DNA of 15,357 bases from UBA1794 sp964439955 (lineage in GTDB: Bacteria; Bacteroidota; Bacteroidia; Bacteroidales; Bacteroidaceae), in the NCBI GenBank assembly GCA_964439955.1, contig CAYTPX010000040.1:1-15357 (forward strand). Reading direction: 5' to 3'. The notes beneath the pieces were generated by a model, which saw only the letters and a list, made by a program, of their open reading frames with translations, was not told the origin of the DNA and ran no database searches. The stretch's first letter is position 1. Each line of letters starts with the position of its first letter. Position numbers and translations under genes: made by a program. Shown piece by piece: positions 6,112-14,133 of this stretch.

Positions 6112-8346
6112 TCAACGGAAGTTGCGGCCGGCGCGCAGCAAATGACGCCACACGCTGACCAACTCCTGCGACTCCTGGAGGAGGTTCAAATAGACAAGCG
6201 ACACATTCTCATACCTTTCTTCCTCCTGTATGCGGTTCATCTGCAACTTGCGCAAGGCGGAGAACTTCTCTTTCAAGGCGTCGCCCTCTGTCAGCACCTT
6301 GTCCGCATCGGCATAATTCTCCTTGGATAGGATATCACGCGCCCGCTCCATGAGGTTTGTCAGTTCGTTGCGCAAGGGAATGAATTCCTCAGCACATTGT
6401 TTGGGCAACGGATTGAAATGGTTATCGACATGCTCCTTGCATGGATCACACATACGCTTCAAGCAATACAGCATCTGCTCGCAACTATTGATGCCCAGGT
6501 GAAACCATGTGTTCTTTTCGATGGCCAGGCTGCGGTCTATGCGGCGCAGGCCTATTAATTCCTTACGGCGGTTTTTCTTCAGCAACTCGCGGGCATTCTC
6601 TACTTGCGAGGACGCCTTGCGCAGCCGCCTCAAGTCTTCGCCCATGAAAGCATCCGTAGTGAGCAAATAGTTATTCAGCGCGAAGTCCACGCTGTTGCTG
6701 AGCGTGTGCGTATAATGCGTGCGCAACAAATCGAACACTTCACCCTTGTCCTGCGTGTTGGCAAGGCGCAGGAAAATTTCGTCTGCACCCTCCGACTTCT
6801 TACGCTTCTGGAACAAAACATTGCTCTTTATCAGTGCCACGATGGCCACGACAATCATGACAAGCATTGCGGGGAAACCGCCGAAGTACATGATAAGCGT
6901 GATCAAGAAGCAGAAGAAAAAGGCAGCCCCGGCAGTGATAAACCATCCGCCTATTACGGAAAGCACGCCCGTGAGGCGGAACACCGCGCTCTCGCGGCTC
7001 CACGCCCGGTCGGCAAGGGAAGAACCCATGGCCACGATGAACGTGACATACGTCGTGGAAAGGGGCAGTTTCATCGAAGTACCCGCAGCTATGAGCAGCC
7101 CGGCCAGCACCAGATTGACGGAAGCGCGCACCAAATCGAAGGCCGCGCCCGCCTTGATGAGCGTGACATCTTGGTTAAAACGGTTGTCAATCCAGCGTCC
7201 CAAACCTTTGGGCATGTATTGTGCAATGAAAGTGCCCGTGTTTGTCCCAGCGCGCACGAGGCTTCGGGCCACGGCCGAAGTGCCGAACATTTCCTCGCCC
7301 TCGCTTTGCCGGGCCAGATCGACGGATGTCTTGATCACATTCTGCGCCTTACGGGAGGTTGTCATGGCGATAATCATCACAATCCCCGAAAGGAAGAGGA
7401 AAATGAAAGGCGTCTTGGCCGGCTCATCCAGCGAAGCCATGAGGAAGCCACGGGGATTCCCGTTGCCATTGGCTATGAAATCCTGGAAAGAAGAAAGCCC
7501 GGCCAAAGGAACGCCGATGAAATTGACCAAATCATTCCCCGCAAAAGCCATAGCCAAGGCGAACGTCCCGAGCAAGACAATGATTTTAAATACATCCACC
7601 TTGCACCAATGGAGAATTTGCATGAGGACCGTGAAGAAAAGGAAGCAAGAAAGAACCAAAGTCCCCATGTGGCAGTCTACCCAGTCGAGTGTTTCTTGCG
7701 GAACAACGGGAGAACCTTTCAAGCCCTTAAGCAGCATGAAATAAATAATCGCCGTAACAGCCACACCGCCAAACAGGCCTATCGAGTATTTCAGCCGCTT
7801 CGTATAGTTGAAGGTAAAGATTAACCGGGCGATGTATTGCACTACCGTACCAGCGATAAAGGCAACGGCCACAGAGAGGAAAATCCCGAGGATGACGGAG
7901 AGGGCCTTTTCCGTATTCAGCAGGTCGGCAAAACCCAACGCCCCGCCGGAACTGATTATCTTCAGCAAGGCGAGCAAGCACGTCCCGCCCAAGAGTTCGA
8001 AAACCAAGGAGACCGTCGTAGAAGTAGGCAAGCCCAAGGTGTTGAAGACATCAAGCAAAACGATATCCGTCACCATGACTGCCAGGAAAAGGCACATCAA
8101 TTCGTAGAAATAGAACTGGTCAGGCTGGAATATACCATGGCGGGCAATGTCCATCATGCCGTTGCTCATTGTGGCGCCACAAAAGATTCCGACAGCGGCC
8201 ACGGCCATTACCGTCTTAAAACCGGCCACTTTGGCACCAATGGCCGAGTTCAAGAAGTTCACAGCGTCGTTACTTACGCCGACCGACAAATCAAACACTG
8301 CCAACATGAATAGGAATATGATTATTCCTAAATAGATTGTTTCCAT
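6112..8346 (-). CDS. PiT-family inorganic phosphate transporter with PhoU-like C-terminal domain
   Basis: A 744-aa inner-membrane transporter that should move phosphate with H+ or Na+. The PiT halves are clear: GVSNDAVNFLNSAIGAK (23-39) is the first family signature, FAGNDLVNFIGVPLAG (268-283) the second, and the paired re-entrant motifs GLPTSTTVS (105-113) and LPLSTTYV (427-434) are both present. Hydrophobic segments run from residue 1 to about 512. From about 525 to 744 a soluble, helical, charged region resembles PhoU/DUF47, which in other bacteria is a separate protein modulating phosphate uptake. The full-length form without frameshift is usual in Bacteroidales. The ATG at 8346 starts at the first membrane segment. 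It has its own promoter and no operon partners. Confidence 0.94.
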   Translation of the reverse strand: METIYLGIIIFLFMLAVFDLSVGVSNDAVNFLNSAIGAKVAGFKTVMAVAAVGIFCGATMSNGMMDIARHGIFQPDQFYFYELMCLFLAVMVTDIVLLDVFNTLGLPTSTTVSLVFELLGGTCLLALLKIISSGGALGFADLLNTEKALSVILGIFLSVAVAFIAGTVVQYIARLIFTFNYTKRLKYSIGLFGGVAVTAIIYFMLLKGLKGSPVVPQETLDWVDCHMGTLVLSCFLFFTVLMQILHWCKVDVFKIIVLLGTFALAMAFAGNDLVNFIGVPLAGLSSFQDFIANGNGNPRGFLMASLDEPAKTPFIFLFLSGIVMIIAMTTSRKAQNVIKTSVDLARQSEGEEMFGTSAVARSLVRAGTNTGTFIAQYMPKGLGRWIDNRFNQDVTLIKAGAAFDLVRASVNLVLAGLLIAAGTSMKLPLSTTYVTFIVAMGSSLADRAWSRESAVFRLTGVLSVIGGWFITAGAAFFFCFLITLIMYFGGFPAMLVMIVVAIVALIKSNVLFQKRKKSEGADEIFLRLANTQDKGEVFDLLRTHYTHTLSNSVDFALNNYLLTTDAFMGEDLRRLRKASSQVENARELLKKNRRKELIGLRRIDRSLAIEKNTWFHLGINSCEQMLYCLKRMCDPCKEHVDNHFNPLPKQCAEEFIPLRNELTNLMERARDILSKENYADADKVLTEGDALKEKFSALRKLQMNRIQEEERYENVSLVYLNLLQESQELVSVWRHLLRAGRNFR

Positions 8347-8378
8347 AAAGTATTTGGGTAATTAAACTTATTCTGTTG

Positions 8379-8408
8379 CAAATTTAAAGAAAACGCACAT
8401 GTAACCAA
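8379..8408 (-). promoter_or_regulatory. promoter of the PiT transporter gene
   Basis: On the minus strand TTG (8408-8406) is followed after 19 bases by TAAATTTG (8386-8379), a full match to the -7 consensus TAnnTTTG. Transcription would start near 8372, leaving a leader of about 26 bases. No Pho-box-like direct repeat was recognised. Confidence 0.65.
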
Positions 8409-8465
8409 CAAGAAAGTTGTTATATTTCCATTCCATTTCCCTTCCTTCCGTTTTTTCCTGCCAAG

Positions 8466-8537
8466 GGAAGCCGGGGCTTTGCCGTGGCATTCTCCCAAAA
8501 AGCGGCAGGGCTTTTCCCAAAAAGGCGAGGCGCTTTT
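8466..8537 (-). terminator. row of small hairpins and a 22-base tandem repeat after the LTA-synthase-like gene
   Basis: Two adjacent 22-base units (8494-8515 and 8516-8537) share CCCAAAAAG at the start and CTTTT at the end and match at 17 of 22 positions. On the minus strand each folds into a short hairpin followed by T: AAAAGCG-CCT-CGC with TTTT (one bulge) from the first unit read and AAAAGC-CCTGCC-GCTTTT from the second. A third hairpin, AAGC-CCCG-GCTT, follows at about 8468-8479. They lie 34 bases after the stop codon and look like tandem Rho-independent terminators closing the envelope operon. Confidence 0.55.
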
Positions 8538-8570
8538 CTTTCGGACATCAAAGGGATTTTCCATATATCA

Positions 8571-10631
8571 TCATGTTTTTCCACCCACCGTGAGCCGGTC
8601 TTCAAGCATACGGGCCATGTACTGCTGCACCAAGGCCTTCAACTCACGCTCCATAATGCCCTGCAAAGGGATTCTACCCACGAGGTTTTCCTTGAGAAAC
8701 GGGTCGGCCTCGTAGTCATAGAAACCCGTTGTCCGCTGCCCGTCGAACTGGAGCAGGAAACTTCCCTTGACGTACTGGTAGATACCGTTCAGGTAGTTGA
8801 CGGCATAGGTCTGTTCTTCGGGCGTATGGAGCAAGTCACAGCCAAAAGCAAGGTAAGGCTTGTCAAAGTTGAGGTAGCCCATCACGGTGGGGAATATGTC
8901 GATTTGCTGGGCGACAGCCTGGCTCCGCCCACACAGTGCCGTGTCGCCCGGGGCAAAGAAAACGATCGGCACGCGGAAACCGCCCAAGTCGGTCTGGTAC
9001 TCCGCATGGCAACTTTGGTTGGAGTGGTCGGCCGTCAAGACGAAAAGCGTATTGCGATACCACGGCTGGCGGGCGGCCTTCTCGAAAAAGCGGCGCAAGG
9101 CATGGTCGGTATAGGCGATGCAACGGTGGATAGGCAGGGTTCCTTTAGGCAAACGGCCATCCGCCTCGTATTCCTTGGGGACTTTGAAGGGGTGGTGGGA
9201 CGAAGCCGTAAAGACGGCGGTGACGAAAGGTTGCTGGAATCCGGACATACGGTCACAGAAAAACTGCAGGAAGGGTTCGTCCCAGATGGCCCATGTCCCG
9301 TCGAAATCGCGGTCGCCACCGTAATCCGGGTCGTCATCATACTCCGTCCGCCCAAAGTAATCGCGGAAACCGGTTGCCCGCGCAAAGGCCTCGAAGCCCA
9401 TCGAGCCGTTTTGCGCGCCATGGAAAAAGGCGCTGTAATAGCCTTTCTCGCCAAGGGAACGCGCCATTCCCCCCAAGGCGTTGAGCGAGGAAGGCGTAAG
9501 GAAGAAGGGCTCGACGAACATGGGGATGGAAGAAAGGATGGAAGGCATGCCGTCGATGCTTTTCCGCCCGTTCGAGAAGGAGTTGTCCCACGTGAGGCTA
9601 TGCTGGATCAAGGAGTCGAGGAAAGGGGTGAAGCCTTCATAAGTACCGCCATCGAGGCGGCGGTTGTCGTTGAGGGAGCCCACGTATTCTTGTCCGAAGC
9701 TCTCCACGATGAGGACCACGACATTCTTCGGGCGGAAAGCGCCTTGGGGCTGCGGATTCCGCTCGGGGTCGAAAATGGCCGCCAATTCCGCAGGGTCGGA
9801 ATAGTAGCCGGGGTTTTGGAATACGGCCTTCCCGATGGTACGAATCAGCGAGAAGGGCGTGTTGAGCACCAAGGCGGTTTCCACGGGATGCGCCACGTAT
9901 TGGTTGGCATTGCTCACCGTGATGGGGCGCACGGCCGCCCCTATCCCGCCCCTTATGCCGAAGACCACGAGCGGGACAGCCACGGCCAAATAGAGCGTAT
10001 GCAAGGGGTAATAAACCCAATGCTTGTTGATAGCCGCATCGCGCGGGGTGCGGTATCCGCGCCACAATACGAAGATAAACAGGGCGGCTACCAGCACCAA
10101 GTACCAATGTGCCACCAATTCGTGCCCGACGATGGCGGGCAGGTTGCCCTCCCGGCTGAATTCGCTGAATACGGTACAGGTCGTGCGGCGGTTGGTATAG
10201 GTAAAATAGACCGTATCGGCCAAGTTGGCTATGACACACAGCCCATTGCATACGACAAAGACCCACTTCGCCACCAAGCGGTAGACAGGGGTCTCTTTCT
10301 TATGCAGCGGAAAAAGCACCAGCACGATATACAGCAGATTGGCATAAAGCAAGCCGGAGGTGTCGAACACCAGCCCGCCTTTGAAGATAAGCCACAAGCC
10401 GGAAGCCGTCAAGTCGGGGAAATAGCTGAGATTGGCGAACAGGAAAACCAACCGGCAGGCCATGAATACGACATACACCAGCAAGAGGTTCCACAACAGG
10501 CACAACGGGTTCTCAAACGGCGTGCCACGCCGTTCCGGGCGGCGTTGCGGTTTTTTCCGGAAAAAGTTCCGTATCTTTTCCCGGAAAGGCATGGGGCTTT
10601 TATTCGTTTGGCGGGAGACTCTTTTGCTCAT
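8571..10631 (-). CDS. LTA-synthase / MdoB-type membrane phospho-headgroup transferase
   Basis: A 686-aa inner-membrane protein of the alkaline phosphatase/sulfatase superfamily. After a very basic N-terminus (1-40) come five membrane segments (about 43-68, 79-110, 119-143, 165-190, 209-231), then a periplasmic catalytic domain. Conserved positions match LtaS: E310 in VVVLIVESFG (metal), S358 in NGRKSIDGMPS (where LtaS has its nucleophilic Thr), H404 in FHG, W447 and W450 in GTWAIWDEPF, H480 in SSHHPF, and D535-H536 in TADHSN (metal). Relatives transfer phosphoglycerol or phosphoethanolamine from phospholipids onto glycans. A Gram-negative cell of this type makes no lipoteichoic acid, so a glycan, capsule or lipid A target is inferred. 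It lies 38 bases behind the acyltransferase gene. Confidence 0.88.
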   Translation of the reverse strand: MSKRVSRQTNKSPMPFREKIRNFFRKKPQRRPERRGTPFENPLCLLWNLLLVYVVFMACRLVFLFANLSYFPDLTASGLWLIFKGGLVFDTSGLLYANLLYIVLVLFPLHKKETPVYRLVAKWVFVVCNGLCVIANLADTVYFTYTNRRTTCTVFSEFSREGNLPAIVGHELVAHWYLVLVAALFIFVLWRGYRTPRDAAINKHWVYYPLHTLYLAVAVPLVVFGIRGGIGAAVRPITVSNANQYVAHPVETALVLNTPFSLIRTIGKAVFQNPGYYSDPAELAAIFDPERNPQPQGAFRPKNVVVLIVESFGQEYVGSLNDNRRLDGGTYEGFTPFLDSLIQHSLTWDNSFSNGRKSIDGMPSILSSIPMFVEPFFLTPSSLNALGGMARSLGEKGYYSAFFHGAQNGSMGFEAFARATGFRDYFGRTEYDDDPDYGGDRDFDGTWAIWDEPFLQFFCDRMSGFQQPFVTAVFTASSHHPFKVPKEYEADGRLPKGTLPIHRCIAYTDHALRRFFEKAARQPWYRNTLFVLTADHSNQSCHAEYQTDLGGFRVPIVFFAPGDTALCGRSQAVAQQIDIFPTVMGYLNFDKPYLAFGCDLLHTPEEQTYAVNYLNGIYQYVKGSFLLQFDGQRTTGFYDYEADPFLKENLVGRIPLQGIMERELKALVQQYMARMLEDRLTVGGKT

Positions 10632-10669
10632 CTATAATAAGTCTATGCTACAATGGGAAAACTGCGGCC

Positions 10670-11605
10670 TCAGTTGTTCTTCTGCCTCTGCAAGTATTCT
10701 TCGTAAGTCCTCTTCCACCGGTTATGGCTCCAGAGCCAATACTGGGGCGCCCTCCGGATGGTTGCCTCAAGCAATTCCGCATATTGCTCCGTAAGCCGGT
10801 AATCAGGGCATTGCCGCGGATTGTCAGCCATCTTGACAAAACGGGCATTGTAATAGCCCCGTTTCACGCGCGTGACATCCACATAATAGACCACGGCGTC
10901 CGTGCTTTTGGCAATGCGCTCGGCACCCGTGAAGACGGCAGACTTGTGGTTCAGGAAATTAGTCCACATGTGTACGTGATTCCAGTTGGGCGCTTGGTCA
11001 CTGATGAACCCCACGATGAAACGCTTCCCTTCCATCCGGTACCGGACCAAGCAGCGCAAGGCGTTCGTCATCTCTATATTGTGCGAGCCGAACCGTGAAC
11101 GCAAACGCAGGAAGAGGGCATCAAACGACTTGTTCTCCAGCGCATGGTATATCTGCCCGGGCACGAGATCCGGGTCTTCCGTGGCTTTCCCCAAATGCAA
11201 GGGTATAGACGAAATCCATTCCCAATTGCAATAATGCCCCAAGTAAAGCACACAGTTCCGCCTTTTAATTTCATCGCGGAGCTGCTCGTCCCCACTGAAA
11301 GTCATGTGCCGCATCATCGATTTCCGGCTGATGGAGAAGAGTTTCAGCGTCTCCACTATGTAATCGCAAAAAAAATGGTAGAAGTCACGTTCAATTTTCA
11401 GGCGTTCCTTCGGGGATTTCTCCGGGAATGATTCGGCAAGGTTCTTCCGGATGATTTTCTGCCGGTAGCGGACGCAGTAGCAAAGCGGGAAATAGAGAAG
11501 GTCAGAGAGCAAGTACAGCGCTCTGAAAGGGAGCAGGGAAAGAAGGTACCAGAGCAGGAACAGGATACCGTAGGCGAAGCGCATCGATGGCATCTTCTTC
11601 TTCAT
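10670..11605 (-). CDS. LpxL/HtrB-type lipid A late acyltransferase
   Basis: A 311-aa inner-membrane acyltransferase. One N-terminal membrane segment (about 9-42) is followed by the LABLAT-family domain: YRQKIIRKNLAESFPEKS (47-64), the catalytic motif GHYCNWEW (123-130; H124 and E129, the H-x4-D/E dyad), and WLWSHNRWKR near the end (290-299). The family adds secondary acyl chains from acyl-ACP to lipid A or its precursors at the cytoplasmic face. The gene starts with ATGA shared with the stop of the GT9 gene in front (4-base overlap), so translation is coupled. Which acyl chain and position it uses cannot be told from sequence. Confidence 0.93.
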   Translation of the reverse strand: MKKKMPSMRFAYGILFLLWYLLSLLPFRALYLLSDLLYFPLCYCVRYRQKIIRKNLAESFPEKSPKERLKIERDFYHFFCDYIVETLKLFSISRKSMMRHMTFSGDEQLRDEIKRRNCVLYLGHYCNWEWISSIPLHLGKATEDPDLVPGQIYHALENKSFDALFLRLRSRFGSHNIEMTNALRCLVRYRMEGKRFIVGFISDQAPNWNHVHMWTNFLNHKSAVFTGAERIAKSTDAVVYYVDVTRVKRGYYNARFVKMADNPRQCPDYRLTEQYAELLEATIRRAPQYWLWSHNRWKRTYEEYLQRQKNN

Positions 11606-12657
11606 CTATTCCCAATTATCTGTTCAATCCGGGCAAGGACTTGCTCTTGGGGCAAGCCTGCCATGCAGGCATACGTCTTGTAGCGGCACTCTTTGTTGCC
11701 AAACACGGAACAAGGGCGGCACTCCATGTCTTCCCGCTGCAAGCAGTCGGCAAGCTGCTGGCCGTAACCAAGGAAACCACAGAAGGGATGGGTCTGCCCC
11801 CATAGGGAAAGGACACGGGTGTGGACAAGCGAGGCCAAATGCATATTGGCGGAATCCATGGAAACCATCAAATCAAGATGGCTCATCAGGGCCAACTCCC
11901 CTTCCATGTCCACTACACCCGTAGGCACAAACAAGGAATCCGGACGCTCCATCTGCCACTCCAGCAACTTGGTTTTCTCTTTCCCTGCCCCGAAAAGGAA
12001 TATCTTCACCTCCGGGCGTTCGGCCAAGTACAGCACGATTTCATGCATCGCAGGCAAGGGATAGGACTTTCCCGCATACCTTGCAAAAGGGGCGATGCCT
12101 ATCCATACCTCACCGGCCTGCTTGGGCCGGGTCACAGGGTGGAACAAGGAGGGAGAAGCCTTTCCCTCCTTACCAAAGATGGAGACGAAAGGCAATGGGC
12201 GCGGAAGCTCGAAACCCAAACGAGCCAATGTATCGGCATAACGACCGACGGAAGTCTCCAGCGGGACGAGCCTCTTCTTCCTTGCCCGGGTGAGGCGCTT
12301 TTTCTCGCTCCTACCCTTCCGGATGCGGGCTACCCGCTTGCCGGCCAACAGGAAACGCAAGTCGAGCACCCAACTCCGCAACACGCTATGAAAATCTGCC
12401 ACATAGTCGAAGCGCATGGGCGCCAGCAAGCCGTAATAAAGCCGATGCAATCCGCCCAGCCCCCGGTGCTTCCCTTGGAGCGAAGCGCCAAGGAAACGGA
12501 CATTGGGTGGCATGTGGAAAAACAGAGAGGCGAACTCTTTCCGCGTCAGGACACTGATATCCAGCTCTGGATAAGCCTCGGCCAAAGAGCAAACCACAGG
12601 GATTGTCATAGCCACGTCGCCCAATGAGGAAAAACGGATAACCAAGAGTTTTGCCAT
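11602..12657 (-). CDS. glycosyltransferase family 9 (heptosyltransferase-like)
   Basis: A 351-aa GT-B-fold enzyme. The N-terminus MAKLLVIRFSSLGDVAMTIP contains the heptosyltransferase hallmark RFSSLGDV, and the nucleotide-sugar side has VSMDSANMHLASL (265-277) and LSLWGQTHPFCGF (283-295), the usual GT9 pattern. It probably adds a heptose or other sugar to an LPS/LOS core at the cytoplasmic side of the inner membrane; donor and acceptor are inferred only by family. The C-terminal 45 residues hold a cysteine-rich segment (MECRPCSVFGNKECRYKTYA) seen in some Bacteroidales GT9 proteins. It starts 22 bases after the DUF4254 gene and overlaps the acyltransferase start by four bases. Confidence 0.93.
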   Translation of the reverse strand: MAKLLVIRFSSLGDVAMTIPVVCSLAEAYPELDISVLTRKEFASLFFHMPPNVRFLGASLQGKHRGLGGLHRLYYGLLAPMRFDYVADFHSVLRSWVLDLRFLLAGKRVARIRKGRSEKKRLTRARKKRLVPLETSVGRYADTLARLGFELPRPLPFVSIFGKEGKASPSLFHPVTRPKQAGEVWIGIAPFARYAGKSYPLPAMHEIVLYLAERPEVKIFLFGAGKEKTKLLEWQMERPDSLFVPTGVVDMEGELALMSHLDLMVSMDSANMHLASLVHTRVLSLWGQTHPFCGFLGYGQQLADCLQREDMECRPCSVFGNKECRYKTYACMAGLPQEQVLARIEQIIGNR

Positions 12658-12679
12658 TATGCCAACCCTTTCTGCTCGT

Positions 12680-13291
12680 TTATTTACGGCCGTACAAAAC
12701 GGGATTTAGCGAAGGGTCATTATACATTTTCATCTGTTTGTAGACCTTCATGTAGCGTTTCCCTTCTTGTATGTCACTCAACAATTGGTCGATGGCAGTG
12801 GACAGGTCTTTCTGCTGCTCCAGTAATATGGCCAAGCGCTCTTCGCACTTCTCCCGCTGTTCGGCCGGGGCGTCGGCGCGGGCGGCTTCGATGCGCATGT
12901 GGTAAATCTTCAAGACCAGAATCGATAGCCGGTCGACAGCCCATGCAGGGCTTTCGGTATTGATGACCGCACACGGAAGCGGCCGTACATCGCGGAAACT
13001 GTCGAGGAAGTAACTGTCAATCAATTCCACGAGGTCGGTACGGTCTTGGTTCGACTTGTCTATCCGCCTTTTGATGTCCAGCGCTTCCACCGGGTCGATG
13101 TGCGGATTCCGGATAATGTCCTCCAAATGCCATTGGACGGCATCGATCCAATTTTTTAAATATAGGTAATACTCTATCGACATCCGTTCATACGGATTCT
13201 TGATAGGCGTGTCTACGTCATCTTTCAGGTGGTAATCGCGTGTAGCCGCCTCGAAAACCCGATTGCTTAAAGCACTGAAATCCGTGACCAT
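12680..13291 (-). CDS. DUF4254 domain protein heading the envelope operon
   Basis: A 203-aa soluble, helical and charged protein of the DUF4254 family. Recognised segments include YERMSIEYYLYLKNWIDAVQ, HLEDIIRNPHIDPVEALDIK, RRIDKSNQDRTDLVELID and SPAWAVDRLSILVLKIYHMR. Function is unknown. The family regularly stands directly in front of GT9 and LpxL-type genes in Bacteroidales, so a part in LPS/LOS assembly or its control is likely but unproven. The ATG at 13291 is preferred: the frame extends 27 codons upstream, but those overlap the promoter region, including the -7 box. No signal peptide or membrane segment is visible. Confidence 0.88.
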   Translation of the reverse strand: MVTDFSALSNRVFEAATRDYHLKDDVDTPIKNPYERMSIEYYLYLKNWIDAVQWHLEDIIRNPHIDPVEALDIKRRIDKSNQDRTDLVELIDSYFLDSFRDVRPLPCAVINTESPAWAVDRLSILVLKIYHMRIEAARADAPAEQREKCEERLAILLEQQKDLSTAIDQLLSDIQEGKRYMKVYKQMKMYNDPSLNPVLYGRK

Positions 13292-13329
13292 AATTATGAT
13301 TGCGACCTTTTCGTTGTCTAAATTAAATG

Positions 13330-13360
13330 CAAATCTACACAATCTTTGCCTACCGGGCAA
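13330..13360 (-). promoter_or_regulatory. promoter of the DUF4254-GT9-acyltransferase-LtaS-like operon
   Basis: On the minus strand TTG (13360-13358), 20 bases, then TAGATTTG (13337-13330), a full match to TAnnTTTG. Transcription would start near 13323, about 32 bases before the ATG at 13291. No other promoter is seen inside the operon, where gaps are 22, -4 and 38 bases. Confidence 0.65.
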
Positions 13361-13379
13361 CAGTTTCTCCAAAAGTTTG

Positions 13380-13387
13380 TACTTTTG
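13380..13387 (+). promoter_or_regulatory. -7 box of the ABC ATPase-pdxB pair
   Basis: TACTTTTG fully matches the TAnnTTTG consensus and lies 32 bases before the ATG at 13420. No TTTG or TTG is found at the correct -33 distance, so the promoter may be weak or need an activator. Its upstream part overlaps the divergent envelope-operon promoter. Confidence 0.45.
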
Positions 13388-13419
13388 CCTGTAGAAGTTA
13401 GTCTTTTTTCCCCTGTCTT

Positions 13420-14133
13420 ATGTCTCTGTCCGTAGCCCACCTTTCGCACAATTTCGGGTCGCAACAAGCACTCCGCGACGTGGATTTCCGCATCGGCCAA
13501 GGCGAAATCGCCGCGCTCCTCGGCCCCAACGGGGCGGGGAAATCCACTTTGTTGCGCATCTTGACAGGATGCCTGCGCCCCACCCGGGGCACAGTCCTGC
13601 TATGCGGGGAGTCTCCCTATGGGGCTGGCGAGGACTTGCGCAGGCGGTTTGGCTACCTGCCGGAACACAACCCGCTCTACACCGACCTCTATGTGGCCGA
13701 ATACCTCGACTTCATAGCCCGGCTCTACGGCGTCCCCTCCCGGGAGGAACGCATACGCGACGTGGTCGCCGCCACCCTATTGGGTGAAGCACTGGGGAAA
13801 CCCATCCACGCCCTGAGCCGGGGATTCCGCCAACGGCTGGGGCTGGCCGCAGCCTTGCTGCCCGACCCCGAAGTACTCATACTGGACGAGCCCCTTTCGG
13901 GCATGGACCCGAACCAACAGGGGCACATCCTTGGCTTGCTGGGAACAATGAAGGAACGGAAATGTATCTTGTTTTCGACCCACACCCTCAGCGAAGTAGA
14001 GAAGATAGCCACGAGGGTACTCATACTAAGCGACGGGGCTTTGCGCGAAAACCGCTTGGTAGACCCTGCAGAACCGCCGGGACTTTTGGAAAAAAGGTTT
14101 AAGGAATTGACCCAATGGACACGCACATCCTAA
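13420..14133 (+). CDS. ABC transporter ATP-binding protein, GldA/NatA-like
   Basis: A 237-aa nucleotide-binding subunit. Walker A is GPNGAGKST (35-43), the Q-loop region reads GYLPEHNPLY (78-87), the signature is LSRGFRQR (132-139), Walker B is VLILDEPLSGMD (152-163) and the switch histidine is H188 in FSTHTL. The Q-loop wording PEHNPLY and the LS-G-RQR signature are those of the GldA/DrrA/NatA export group. Length covers only the core ATPase; GldA proteins of gliding species are about 300 aa and come with GldF and GldG. No permease gene is in the window. The last 19 bases overlap pdxB, so the two are probably translated together. Exported substrate unknown. Confidence 0.92.
   Translation: MSLSVAHLSHNFGSQQALRDVDFRIGQGEIAALLGPNGAGKSTLLRILTGCLRPTRGTVLLCGESPYGAGEDLRRRFGYLPEHNPLYTDLYVAEYLDFIARLYGVPSREERIRDVVAATLLGEALGKPIHALSRGFRQRLGLAAALLPDPEVLILDEPLSGMDPNQQGHILGLLGTMKERKCILFSTHTLSEVEKIATRVLILSDGALRENRLVDPAEPPGLLEKRFKELTQWTRTS

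Noticed and set aside
6604..7824. 406- and 341-codon open frames on the plus strand (6604-7824 and 6719-7744)
   Set aside because: Both lie inside the PiT-PhoU gene, which has its promoter and both family signatures on the minus strand. Their composition is that of shadow frames.
8328..8564. A 78-codon minus-strand frame between the LTA-synthase-like gene and the PiT gene
   Set aside because: It covers the tandem hairpins and the PiT promoter, has no family likeness and overlaps the PiT start.
8484..10637. A 717-codon open frame on the plus strand
   Set aside because: It is antisense to the LTA-synthase-like gene, which has five membrane segments and every catalytic motif. The plus-strand product shows no recognisable domain and is rich in Gly, Arg and His, as expected of a shadow frame in GC-rich DNA.
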